Source of the DNA: Budorcas taxicolor
Lineage: Eukaryota > Chordata > Mammalia > Artiodactyla > Bovidae
Reading direction: 5' to 3'
DNA: 64,000 nt
Assembly (NCBI RefSeq): GCF_023091745.1
Contig: NC_068935.1
Span: forward strand, 2,991,001-3,055,000
Shown one piece after another: positions 33,867-45,300 of the stretch. The notes under the pieces are model-generated. The model was not told the origin of the DNA. It did not search any database and saw nothing but the letters and a program-made list of their open reading frames with translations. The first letter of the stretch is position 1. The number at the start of each line of letters is the position of its first letter. The position numbers and the translations under genes are program-made.

Positions 33867-34674
33867 TTTACTTTTTAATATGGAGTCTAGGTTTGTCAAA
33901 GCTTTTCTTCCAAGGAGTGTCTTTTAATTTCATGGCTGCAGTCACCATCTGCAATGATTTTGGAGCCCAAGAAAATAAAGTCTGACACTGTTTCCATTGT
34001 TTCCCCATCTATTTGCCATGAAGTGATGTGGCCAGATGCTATGATCTTTATTTTTTTGAATTTTGAATTTTAAGCCAGCTTTTTCACTCTCCTCTTTCAC
34101 TTTCATCAAGAGGCTCTTTAGTGCCTCTTCATTTTCTGCCATAAGGTGGTGTCATTGACATATCTGAAGTTTTTGATATTCCTCTGAGCAATCTTGATTC
34201 CACTTTGTGCTTCATCCAGTCCAGAATTTTTCATGAAGACACTGCATATAAGTTAAATAAACAAGGTGACAATAAACAGCCTACACACACTCCTTTCCCA
34301 TATTTGAACCTGTCCATAGTTCCATGTCTGATTGTAATTGTTGTGTCTTGATCTGCATTTGATTTGATGCAAATCCTCTTGATCCTCTTGATTTCTCAGG
34401 AGGCAAGTAAGGTGTTCTGGTATTCCCATCTCAAGAAGAATTTTCAGTTTGTTGTGATCCACACAGTCAAAGGCTTTAATGTAGTCAAAGAAGCAGAAAT
34501 AGATGTTTTCTGGAATTCTCTTGCTTTTTCTATGATCCAATGGATGTTGGAAATTTATTCTCTGGTTCTTCTGCCTTTTCTAAATCCAGCTTGTACATCT
34601 GGAAATTCTAGGTTCATGTAGTGTTGAAGCCTAGCTTGGAGAATTTTGAGCATTACTTTACTAGTGTATGAGAT

Positions 34675-35170
34675 TGAAAGACTCATTTCCTAGGCAGGTT
34701 GGTAAGAACTCTAGGGGTCCCCAAGAAGAGAGGGGTCTGGAATTCTCAAGGAAGAAGAAAGGACAAACTTTTTTTTCCCCTCTACATTCTTCAGGATTAT
34801 ATAGCAAAAATGTATCCTGCTTGAGGACAGTCTCTGGAAAAAACCTTCTGGATAATCCTGTTATCTTAAAATGTAAATAATGAGAGTAGGTCTAGTGAGG
34901 TCTTTACAACCTCCAGACATTCTTTCGATTCACTGTAATAACTAATTGGAGAGTATATAACTCCATTGCTAACACTAGCAAGGAGGTACTCTTTCTGCCC
35001 CCTTCTGATGCCTATGTCAGAAGCATTCTCTATCTCCTTTATACTTTAATAAAACTTTATACCACAAAAGCTCTGAGCGATCAAGCCTCATCTCTGGCCC
35101 CAGATTCAATTCTTCTCCTCCAGAGGCCAAGAATCCTGGCATCGTTTCGTGGTTCAGCAACAACCTTTCA
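34675..35170 (+). promoter_or_regulatory. ERV-A 5' LTR
   Basis: Starts TGAAAG and ends CTTTCA. TATA-like GTATATAAC at 34953-34961, AATAAA at 35048-35053. The U3 promoter would drive viral transcription rightward; activity is not shown. Confidence 0.93.
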
Positions 35171-35190
35171 TTTGGGGGGCTTGTCCAGGA
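35171..35190 (+). promoter_or_regulatory. ERV-A primer-binding site, tRNA-Pro type
   Basis: Immediately after the 5' LTR, TTTGGGGGGCTTGTCCAGGA is close to the tRNA-Pro complement used by many class I retroviruses (TGGGGGCTCGTCCGGGAT), with several C/T and G/A differences. Confidence 0.82.
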
Positions 35191-36218
35191 TTCTTCAGGA
35201 CAATGTAAGGATGCTTGGAGCTCTAGTTCTTTGTTCTCCTAGTGAACACATTTTCTGCTGTACTTTACTAACTCTATGGTGTGCTTGTGTGAATGAATTA
35301 AATGCCCTGTACAAAGAAAGTGAGGAGCCCTGCTCTGTGATTCCACGGCGACCTCATACAGCTTATGGCAGAAACGTGTCGGGGGTTTATACCTACCTGC
35401 CAATGCCAAGAGGTACCCAATGTCTCCTTCAGGGACCTATCAGAAATGGCCAAAACGTTTGGACCAAACTCTCCTTTCTCAGTCAAACTTTTTGGTCTCT
35501 TTGACCATTTCATAACTCCTTGGAAATTAGAAGTACTAACCTAATTATACAGATCTTAGATTTTCAAGGGACTTGTGATCTTTGCTGTTACTGTGTACTA
35601 TGCCTTAGGTCCCAAACTTGGATTGGTAGTTAGGAAGCACCTAGCCTCACTAGGAGTTGAAAGTTCGGAAGTTAGATGGACCTCTAGCTCCAACAGCATC
35701 TCTGAAATTAAAGGTTACTCAGATTGGAACTGCAATTTTTTTTTTCCTTTGGTAACCATGGCTCTTATTGGACCAGAGGAGGCTGTTATACTGGTGTGGT
35801 GACGCCTGGAAGGAACATTTCAGTTTTATGTTCGTATCAGTCTTATTGTGGTCAGGAAGAGACTCAGGGTCATGCACAGTCACTCAGGTGATGAATGTTT
35901 CCCTCAACAGCCTTAGCTTAGAAGGCATTCCAGAAGGTTCCTGTGATTGCACCCTGGGTGGCATCAGAGGTAAGCAAGGTTTTAATGGTGAGGAGCTGGA
36001 CGGCAGTCAGGAATGCCATCAGGTCTACCGCTGGTGCATCCCCAACCCATCTCAGTGGTAGAACTGGGAGGGACGAGTATGGCGCTTGCATCAGTAAGGG
36101 ACAGAGTAAGTCCAACCAGGAAAGAAAACTTTGGTGTAAACTCTGTCTACACCCCCGTCTAGAGGAGGGAGGGACACCTCTGGTAGAAAGAGTGTACTGG
36201 TCACTTTCTCTCTCACAG
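35191..36218 (+). other. ERV-A leader with splice donor
   Basis: About 1 kb of leader between the primer site and gag. A strong donor-like CAGAG|GTAAGC lies at 35965-35975 (cut after 35969), a plausible donor for spliced env RNA. Open frames here (35172-35504, 35768-36061) have no recognised domain. Confidence 0.6.
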
Positions 36219-36994
36219 ATGGGAGCTAACAATTCCAGCCTCACTCCTTTGAACTGTATCCTGAAAAATTGGGATAGATTTGATCCCCAAGGCTTAAAGA
36301 AGACACACCTGGTCTTCCTATGTGATACTCTATGGCTGTGATACCCACTGGAGGACAGTGAACAGTGGCTGGTTGGAGGGTCTCTTAAGTATAATACTGT
36401 TTTACAATTAGGCATGTTCTGTAGAAAACAAAGGAAATACGTAGAAGTAGCATACGGGTTGCCCTTTGTCCCTCTGCAAAATATGCCAGACTTGTGTCCT
36501 AAGGGTATAGATTTGGGTATGACACCTTCAGCTCCCTCCAGTCCTCCTACTTTGCTAGATGAGACGGAGGACAGGAGACAAAGAGAATAAGAAAAGCAGG
36601 TTTCTCCAATCTATCTCTGGGTTCATATGTGCAAAGCAGCCAGAGAGACTGAGGAAAAGCCACACAAGCTGTTGCGTCTTCATGAAGCACCCACCAGGAG
36701 AAATAATCAGTCTATGAGAGTTAATAAGTCTTTTTCTTATCAAGAAATACAAAGAAGCAAGGAGAATCTGAGAGACTATTGAGAGGACACAGAAAAATAT
36801 ATTAGAGCTTTTAAAGGTGTTACTTTGCTTTATGACCTTACTTGGAAGGATGTGATGTATATCTGGGACAAACGCTGACTCCCAACTCAAAAACTCGAGT
36901 TTTGGGAAAAGCGGTTGCTTATGGAGATGAATGTCTTGGCAATGAATCAGTAGGGAAGAGGGATGATGAGATAACCGCCCTCCCCACTGGGAAT
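36219..36994 (+). pseudogene. gag: ERV-A gag remnant (matrix and part of capsid)
   Basis: An ATG at 36219 opens MGANNSSLTPLNCIL; glycine 2 fits N-myristoylation of matrix, which directs the Gag shell to the plasma membrane. The frame stops at 36339-36341 (TGA) after 40 codons, but matrix-like sequence continues in frame past it to about 36590, where another stop follows. A capsid portion is visible near 36780-36960, split over two frames; the part with LGQTLTPNSKTRVLGKAVAY resembles the DLTW...LGQ.LTP capsid region of gamma-type ERVs. Nucleocapsid, protease and most of RT are absent because the gene is cut by the BovB insertion and deletion at 36995. At least three stops and one frameshift. 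Confidence 0.82.
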
Positions 36995-37342
36995 CAGTTC
37001 AGTTCCGTTCAGTCCCTCAGTCGTGTCCGACTCTTTGCGACCCCATGAATTTCAGCACGCCAGGCTAAAGCTGAAACTCCAGTCCTTTGGCCACCTCATG
37101 CGAAGAGTTGACTCATTGGAAAAGACTCTGATGCTGGGAGGGATTGGGGGCAGGAGGAGAAGGGGACGACCGAGGATTAGATGGCTGGATGGCATCACGG
37201 ACTCAATGGACGTGACTCTGAGTGAACTCCAGGAGATGGTGATGCACAGGGAGGCCTGGCGTGCTGTGATTCATGGGGTCGCAAAGAGTCGGACACGACT
37301 GAGCGACTGAACTGAACTGAACTGAACTGAGGCCTCCCTGTC
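36995..37342. mobile_element. two opposed BovB 3' ends inside ERV-A
   Basis: 36995-37074 is a minus-strand BovB 3' end; 37075-37330 is a plus-strand BovB 3' end finishing in (ACTGA)n; 37331-37342 (GGCCTCCCTGTC) continues the minus-strand copy where it left off. So a plus copy landed in a short minus copy. ERV sequence resumes at 37343, but about 2 kb of viral sequence is missing across this point. Confidence 0.88.
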
Positions 37343-38075
37343 AAAATTAAACCTATAGTAAATCATCCGTTACCTATGACTTTAAGACAATTGAGAGGAT
37401 TTTTGGGAATTACAGGTTACTGTCCTATTTGGATTCCCGGTTATGGGGAACTTGCCCGGCCTTTATATAAACTTATAGCTGAAACTCAGCAGCCCCAAAC
37501 CAACAAACTGGTTTGGTCTCCAGATACTCAAAAGGCTTTTAAGGTTCTTCAGACTGCTCTCCTGCAAGCTCCCGCTCTGAGCTTGCCCACAGGGTCAGAA
37601 TTTAATTTGTTTGTCACTGAAAGAAAAGGTATGACCTTGGGAGTTTTGACACAACACCGAGGGCCTCACCGGCAACCTATTGCTTATCTAAGAAGAGAAT
37701 TAGATGTAATTTCGCATGGGTGACCTCACTGGCTGAAGCTTTAAAAATAATTAATGTACGAAAACTTATTGTACTGACTTCTCATGATGTGAGTGGAATC
37801 TTAAATTCTAAGGTTAATATTTGGATGACAGACAGTAGGCTTCTTAAATATCAGTAATTGTTTTTAGAAGGACCAGTAACTAAGCTTAAAGTTTGTGGAA
37901 ATTTAAATCCTGCCACTTTCCTTCCTGAGAAGGAAAACAAAACACCTTATTATGATTGTTCCCAATTTCTAACTTTAAACTATGCAGCTCGGGAAGACCT
38001 AATGGATACTCCATTAGACAATCCTGACCTGGAAATATGTACGGATGGCAGTTCATTTGTTTGGAATGAAATGGG

Positions 38076-38295
38076 GGCTTCCCTGGTGGCTCAGAGGTTA
38101 AAGCATCTGCCTGGAATGCGGGAGACCTGGGTTCGATCCCTGGGTCAGGAAGATCCCCTGGAGAAGGAAATGGCAATCCACTCCAGTACTCTTGCCTGGA
38201 GAATCCCATGGAGGGAGGAGCCTGGTAGGCTACAGTCCATGGGGTTGCAAAGAGTCAGGGGTTGCAAAGAGTCAGACGTGACTGAGGGGTTTCAC
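38076..38295 (+). mobile_element. Bov-tA SINE in ERV-A RNase H
   Basis: Head GGCTTCCCTGGTGGCTCAG, B-box equivalent GGTTCGATCCCTGGGT, body CCACTCCAGTACTCTTGCC. Near its 3' end GGGGTTGCAAAGAGTCA is directly repeated. RNase H coding resumes after it. Confidence 0.95.
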
Positions 38296-38486
38296 ACCAA
38301 AGCAAGTTACGCAGTGGTGACTGCTGAACAGGTTTTAGAAGCAAAATCTCTCCCCTAGGGAACCAGTGTTCAGTTAGCAGAGCTTGTGGCTCTGACCAGA
38401 GCTCTAGAGTTAAGCAAAGGGCAGCGGGTAAATATCTACACTGATTTTAAGTATGTTTATTTGACTTTACATGCTCATACTGCAGT

Positions 38487-39407
38487 ATGGAAAGAAAGTT
38501 TAAAACAGCAACAGGAGAACCTATTAAACATTTCAGAGAGATTGAGAGACTTTTAACTGCTTTATATTGTCCTAAAGAAGTAGCTGTTATGCATTGCAAA
38601 GGGCACAGCAGGGATGGGAGTAAAGTAGCCAAAGGCAATCTGTTGGCTGACTGTCAAGCCAGAAAAGCGGCACTTTCCGAAACCCTTTCACTGCAGATGC
38701 CTTTGATCTGGACAGGTCCCGTGGAACAGGAAAAAACACAATATACTGAGGAAGAATTAGAAAGATACGAGAAAAGAGGAGCAAAGACTACTGATAAAGG
38801 ATGGTTAAAGTCCAAGGATGGACGATTAATAATTCCTGGAAATGCTCAGTGGAAAATTCTTAAGGGTTTACACCAGAGCTTTCATTTGGGTGCAGAGAGT
38901 ACTTACCAGATGGCTTCTCGTTTGTTTGAAGGTAAAAATGTAAAGAAAACTTTAAAGAATATTATCAAAAAGTGTGAGGCTTGTCAGAAAAATAACCCAA
39001 AGACTGAAAAACTAGCAAAATCTGGATTACAACAAAGTGGAAAGTATCCTGGAGAGGATTGGGAAACTGATTTTACTCATATGCCAAAAGCTAATGGGTA
39101 TTCTTGCTTACAAGTTTGGATGGATACTTTTACTGGATGGATTGAAGCTTTTCCCTGTCGTAGTGAACAGGCTAAGGAGGTTATAAAGATCTTAATCCAT
39201 GAAATTATCCCCAGGTTTGGGCTGCCACGGAGTCTTCAGAGTGACAATGGCTCTGCCTTTAAAGCTGCTGTAACTCAGCGGGTGTCTAAGGCTCTAGGAA
39301 TAGAATATCACTTACACTGTTCCTGGAGTCTCCAATCCTCAGGAAAGGTTGAAAAAGCTAATGACATTATCAAAAGACATCTTCAGAAATTAACTCAAGA
39401 GATGTAG
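38487..39407 (+). pseudogene. ERV-A integrase-containing open frame, 306 codons
   Basis: The longest uninterrupted retroviral frame in the window. It contains the RNase H tail, then integrase: an HHCC zinc-binding domain (LHQSFHLG for H-x3-H and CEACQK for C-x2-C) and the catalytic core D-D-E with D in WETDFTHM, D in LQSDNGSAF and E in SSGKVEKAND, in order and at roughly normal spacing. All named metal and zinc ligands are present. The frame ends at TAG (39405-39407) before the C-terminal DNA-binding domain. The ATG is the first in the frame and not a natural start, since integrase is cut from a Pol precursor. Confidence 0.88.
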
Positions 39408-39878
39408 GACAATTGGATTAAAGTCTTACCCATAGCTTTAATGAGGGCTCAAACTGCCCCCAAAAAGAGGCACTTCCCCCCTTTGAATGTATTTATGGAA
39501 GGCCTTTCTTATGCCCAGACATTGTTATAGACCCTGAAGCCTTGGAATTAACTAGTTATGTAACTCAGCTCTCAGCTTTTCAACAGGCATTAACAGAACT
39601 CTGGGAGATGACTCCTGACCCAGCCTCTGAGTCAAACAAGCCTCTATTTGAGCCAGGAACCGAGGTCTTCATAAAATCATTGGGGTTTGGGGGCCAATCC
39701 CTCTAGCCCTTCTGGGAAGTCCCTTACCAGGTTATTCTTTCTTCTCCCACAGCTGTCAAAGTCCCAGGAATTGATTCGTGGGTACATCCCACTCGAGTTA
39801 ACAGGTGGCACCCTGACCAGAACTAAGTGACTTCATTTTATGTCTTTACTTTCTATGCTCTGACTTTGTACTTTTCAG

Positions 39879-41225
39879 ATGGGCCTGATAATCTATGTGA
39901 GCTTACTTCTGCTGACTCCTAAAATCCTGAGTATGCCGTTTGATCCTCAGGATAATGCCTTCTTATCCTGGGCTCATTCCTATGCTGAATTCCACAATCA
40001 GTTTAACTACTGGGTCTGTGGAGCCCTCCCCTCTTCATCAGTAGAGGGGTTCCTGTGGTGGACATCTCCACTTCAAGGAAAATACTTTCTCCAAGTCTGT
40101 CAATACCTTTAACAACAATCATTTGTGATGCCTTTTCTTCATCTGAAGACGTCTCACAACCTTAAGATGGACTGATGTAACTATGGCCATAATGTGACTT
40201 TTCATTTTGATTTTAACTCGGTTGGCAAATAAGTCTAGATCTAATTTTTTTTTTTTAACCTGACATTTATCAAATATGGGATGGGGTTATATGGTTTACT
40301 CCTGAAAAAAGATGTCTAATATCTACTGCCCCTGTATGCTGGAAACAAATAGAGCCATTCCCAGCAGTTAGTCAACAACTTAATTATAATGATTGAAAAT
40401 ACTTGGCATTTTTGCCTCAGGAAATATGCAATGTAATTATTCCCTTGTTTTCCAATCCCAACTCAGGTCTTCCCTTTGTCTGGCTAGGTAGGCACTGATT
40501 GGTACTGGATATCTCAGTCACACTGGCTTGCTCCAAACGAGACATATTGGATATGTGGCTCTTACCTATGGGCATGGCTTCCCCCTGGCTGAATAGGGAG
40601 ATGCACCCTAGGTCTAGTCTTTACTCATGTCTTTATATTTTCAGAGCTTGAGAAAAGCCTGTTAATTTACCCCATCCTTAAAATTCCGTGGGCATGGTCT
40701 GTATTTCACCAGTAAGATTATTTGGCTGCAGCATTTGTTCCCTCTTTGGGAACTACAGATGCTATGCTATGAGTGGATGCTTTGACTAATTTTACTCAAC
40801 AGGCATTACAAGATTCTCAAAAAGCTATTTCAGCTCTTAATGCCAAAGAACCACAAATTAGAAAGGTGGTTTTACAAAACAGATTGGCTTTAGATATTCT
40901 GACATCTGTGCAAGGAGGAACTTGTGTCATTATTCATACCTAATGCTGTACATATATACCTGATATGAGCACTAATGTTACTCATTTTACTAAACACATG
41001 AACAAGATGATTGGGCCTATGGATACTCCTGAAGCCTCAATTGCCTCACTTTGGGAGATAGTAACTTGTTCCCCATGGTGGAAAACTATCTTAATTACAA
41101 TAATTCTGATTTTTCTATTTTTGCTGTTGGCTCCCTGCATCTGTAACTGTGTAACTGGGTTTGTTTCTAGTCGTATGATGGCTTTTAAGTTACTAATGGT
41201 TGTCCAAGCTCCTACTAGAGCCTAG
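39879..41225 (+). pseudogene. env: ERV-A env remnant
   Basis: ATG at 39879 opens a hydrophobic signal-peptide-like start, and the SU part has WVCGALPSSSVEG, a pattern shared with gamma-type ERV envelopes; a stop at 40110-40112 ends this frame. Middle SU is scrambled by stops. The TM subunit is readable: a heptad-like stretch near 40790-40860, LQNRLALDILTSVQGG near 40876-40923 (the conserved region that precedes the CX6CC motif), then a frame 40965-41225 with a transmembrane segment (about residues 45-65) and a short tail. Total of about 450 codons is short for the family. No functional protein. Confidence 0.85.
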
Positions 41226-41385
41226 CCTCATCCAACCATTACTTGGGGGCCCTGGATCAGAGACCCTCAATATGAGGGTTAGGAGAATATGTTGCCTCAA
41301 CAATTTAGGGACCATGCCCCTAAACAGCAGGAAGTAGTTATGGAATGAAAATGAGGCCCCTTCCCCTTGGCAACATAATTCTCCT

Positions 41386-41400
41386 AAAAGAAAAGGGGGA
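41386..41400 (+). promoter_or_regulatory. ERV-A polypurine tract
   Basis: AAAAGAAAAGGGGGA directly before the 3' LTR, the usual plus-strand primer site. Confidence 0.88.
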
Positions 41401-41900
41401 TGAGAGGTTCATTTCCTAGGCAGGTTGATAAGAACTCTAGGGGTCCCCAAGGAGAGAGGGGTCTGGAATTCTCAAGGAGGAAGAAAGGACAAACTTTTTT
41501 TTTTCCCCTGTACATTCCTTAGGATTATATAACAATAATCTATCCCACTTAAGCACAGTCTCTGAAAAAAGCCTTCTGTCTAATCCTGTTATCTTAAAAT
41601 GTAAATTATAGGAGTAGGTCTAGTGAGGTCTTTACAACCTCCAGACATCCTTTTGATTCACTGTAATAACTGATTGGAGAGTGTATATAACTCCATTGCT
41701 AACACTAGCAAGGAGGTACTCTTTCTGCCCCCTTCTGATGCCTATGTCAGAAGCTTTCTCTATCTCCTTTATACTTTAATAAAACTTTATTACACAAAAG
41801 CTCTGAGCGATCAAGCCTCATCTCTGGCCCCGGATTCAATTCTTCTCCTCCAGAGGCCAAGAATTCTAGCATCTTTTCATGGTTCAACAACAACCTTTCA
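41401..41900 (+). promoter_or_regulatory. ERV-A 3' LTR
   Basis: 500 bp, TGAGAG...CTTTCA, with GTATATAAC and AATAAA at the same relative positions as in the 5' LTR. Followed by the target duplication AGAT and resumed BovB. Confidence 0.93.
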
Positions 41901-42301
41901 AGATGAGTTCAATTGTGGGGTAGTTTGAACATTCTTCACATTGCCCTTCTTTGGGATTGGAATGAAAACGGACCATTTCCAGTCCTGTGGCCATTGCTGA
42001 ATTTTCCAAATTTGCTGGCATATCGAGTGCACCATTTTCACAGATCATCTCTTAGGATTTGAAAGCGCTCAACTGGAATTCCATCACTTCTACTAACTTT
42101 GTTCACAGTGATGCTATCTAAGGCCCACTTAACTTGGCATTCCAGGATGTCTCATTCTAGGTGAATGATCACACCATCATTGTTATCTGGGTCGTGGAGA
42201 TCTTTTTCTGTATAGTTCTCTACATTCTTGCCACCTCTTCTTAATATGTTCTGCTGCTGTTAGGTCCATACCATTTCTGTCCTTTATTATGCCCATCTTT
42301 G

Positions 42302-45300
42302 CTGGAGCAGACTTGAAGAGATACCCCAGGCCCAAGGTAAGAGAAACCCAAGTAAGATGGTAGGTGTTGCAAGAGGGCATCACAGGGCAGACACACTGAA
42401 ACCATACTCACAGAAAACTAGTCAATCTAATCACACTAGGACCACAGGCTTGTCTAACTCAATGAAACCAAGCCATGCCTGCGGGGCAACCCAAGATGGG
42501 TGGGTCACGGTGGAGAGGCCTGACAGAATGTGGTCCACTGGAGAAGGGAATGACAAGCCACTTCAGTATTCTTGCCTTGAGAACCCCATGAACAGTAGGA
42601 AAAGACAAAATGATAGGATAAGAAAAGAGGAACTCCCAGGTCATTAGGTGCCCAATATGCTACTGGAGGTCAGTGGAGAAATAACACCAGAAAGAATGAA
42701 GGGATGGAGCCAAAGCAAAAACAGTACCCAGTTGTGGATGTGACTGGTGATAGAAGCAAGATCTGATGCTGTAAAGAGCAATATTTCATAGGAACTTGGA
42801 ATGTCAGGTCCATGAATCAAGGCAAATTGGAAGTGGTCAAACAGGAGATGGCAAGAGTGAACTTCAACATTCTAGGAATCAGTGAACTAAAATGGACTGG
42901 TGTGGGTGAATTTCACTCAGATGAACATTATACCTACTACTGTGGACAGGAATCCCTCAGAAGAAATGGAGTAGCCATCATGGTCAACAAAAGAGTCCGA
43001 AATGCAGTACTTGGATGCAATCTCAAAAACGACAGAATGAACTCTGTTCGTCTCCAAGGCAAACCGTTCAATATCACAGTTATCCAAGTCTATGCCCCAA
43101 CCAGTAACGCTGAAGAAGCTGAAGTTGAACGGTTTTATGAAGACCGACAAGACCTTTTAGAACTAACACCCAAAAAAGATGTCCTTTTGATTATAGGGGA
43201 CTGGAATGCAAAAGTAGGAAGTCAAGAAACACCTGGAGTAACAGGCAAATTTGGCCTTGGAATGTGGAATGAAGCAAGGCAAAGACTAATAGAGTTTTGC
43301 CAAGAAAATGCACTGGTCATAGCAAACACCCTCTTCCAACAATACAAGAGAAGACTCTACTCATGGACATCACCAGATGATCCACATCGAAATCAGAAGT
43401 ATTATATTCTTTGCAGCCAAAGATGGAGAAGCTCTATACAGTCAAGAAAAGCAAGACCAGGAGATGACTGTGGCTCAGATCATGAAATCCTTATTACCAA
43501 ATTCAGACTCAAATTGAAGAAAGTAAGAGAAACCGCTAGACCATTCAGGTATGACCTAAATCAAATCCCTTATGATTATACAGTGAAAGTGAGAAATAGA
43601 TTTAAGGGTCTAGATCTGATAGATAGAGTGCCTGATGAACTATGGACTGAGGTTCGTGACATTGTACAGGAGACAGGGATCAAGACCATCCCCATGGAAA
43701 AGAAATGCAAAAAGGCAAAATGACTGTCTGGGGAGGCCTTAAAAATAGCTGTGAAAAGAAGAGAGGTGAAAAGCAAAGGAGAAAAGGAAAGATATAAGCA
43801 TCTGAATGCAGAGTTCCAAAGAATAGCAAGGAGAGATAAGAAAGCCTTCCTCAGTGATCCATGCAAAGAAATAGAGGAAAACAACAGAATGGGAAAGACT
43901 AGAGATCTCTTCAAGAAAATTAGAGATACCAGGGGAACATTTCATGCAAAGATGGGATCAATAAAGGACAGAAATCATCTGGACCTAACAGAAGCAGAAG
44001 ATATTAAGAAGAGGTGGCAAGAATACACAGAAGAACTGTACAAAAAACATCTTCATGACCCAGATAATCATGATGGTGTGATCACTCATCTAGAGCAAGA
44101 CATCCTGGAATGTGAAGTCAAGTGGGCCTTACAAAGCATCACTATGAACAAAGCTAGTGGAGGTGATGGAATTCCAGTTGAGCTATTTCAAATCCTGAAT
44201 GATGATGCTGTGAAAGTGCTGCACTCAATATGCCAGCAAATTTGGAAAACTCAGCAGTGGCCACAGGACTGGAAAAGGTCAGTTTTCATTCAAATTCCAA
44301 AGAAGGGCAACTCCAAAGAATGCTCAAACTACCGCACAATTGCACTCATCTCACATGCTGGTAAAATAATGCTCAAAATTCTCAAAGCCAGGCTTCAGCA
44401 ATACGTGAACCGTGAACTCCTTGATGTTCAAGCTGGTTTTAGAAAAGGCAGAGGAACCAGAGTCAAATTGCCAACATCCGCTGGATCATGGAAAAAGCAA
44501 GAGAGGTCCAGAAAAACATCTCTTTCTGCTTTATTGACTATGCCAAAGCCTTTGACAGTGTGGCTCACAATAAACTGTGGAAAATTCTGAAAGAGATGGG
44601 AATACCAGACCACCTGGCCTGCCTCTTGAGAAATCTGTATGCAGGTCAGGAAGCAACAGTTAGAACTGGACATGGAACAACAGACTGGTTCCAAATAGGA
44701 AAAGGAGTATGTCAAGGCTGTATATTGTCACCCTGCTTATTTAACTCATATGCAGAGTACATCATGAGAAACGGTGGACTGGAAGAAACACAAGCTGGAA
44801 TCAAGATTGCCAGGAGATATATCAATAACCTCAGATATGCAGATGACACCACCCTTATGGCAGAAAGCAAAGAGGAGTGAAAAAGCTTCTTGATGAAAGT
44901 GAAAGAGGAGAGTGAAAAAGTTGGCTTAAAGCTCAACATTCAGAAAACGAAGATCATGGCATCTGGTCCCATCACTTCATGGGAAATAGATGGGGAAACA
45001 GTGGAAACAGTCTCAGACTTTATTTTTGGGGCTCCAAAATCACTGCAGATGGCGACTGCAGCCATGAAATTAAAAGACACTTACTCCTTGGAAGAAAAGT
45101 TATGACCAACCTAGATAGTATATTCAAAAGCAGAGACATTACCTTGCCGACTAAGGTCCGTCTAGTCAAGGCTATGGTTTTTCCTGTGGTCATGTATGGA
45201 TGTGAGAGTTGGACTGTGAAGAAGGCTGAGCACCGAAGAATTGATACGTTTGAACTGTGGTGTTTGAGAAGCCTCTTGAGAGTCCCTTGGACTGCAAGGA

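Larger units (their letters stand above)
37343..39826 (+). pseudogene. pol: ERV-A pol remnant (RT thumb, RNase H, integrase)
   Basis: Begins in the RT thumb (RGFLGITGYCPIWIPGYGEL), so fingers and palm with the YxDD site are gone. The connection domain follows (FNLFVTERKGMTLGVL), with a stop near 37722. RNase H starts near 38041 with CTDGSSF (first catalytic Asp), is split by a Bov-tA at 38076-38295, then keeps AELVALTRALEL (catalytic Glu) and YTDFKYVY (Asp). Integrase follows, and its C-terminal part decays after 39407, though a GPY/F-like and VHPTRVNRWHP segment is readable up to the TAA at about 39826. In the provirus this gene would copy and integrate viral DNA; this copy cannot. Confidence 0.9.
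34675..41900 (+). mobile_element. ERV-A: class I endogenous retrovirus provirus
   Basis: Two LTRs (34675-35170 and 41401-41900), a primer-binding site, gag, pol and env remnants and a polypurine tract in canonical order, flanked by the 4-bp duplication AGAT (34671-34674 and 41901-41904). It sits in an old BovB that resumes exactly after it. By hand count the LTRs differ at about 35 of roughly 496 positions plus two or three small indels, near 7%. The proviral length of 7.2 kb includes a BovB insertion and a Bov-tA; most of gag-pro-RT is deleted. All genes are broken. Confidence 0.93.

Noticed and set aside
35172..35504. 110-codon frame starting in the ERV-A primer-binding site
   Set aside because: Lies in the non-coding leader and its start codon overlaps the region just after the LTR; no gag-like motif.
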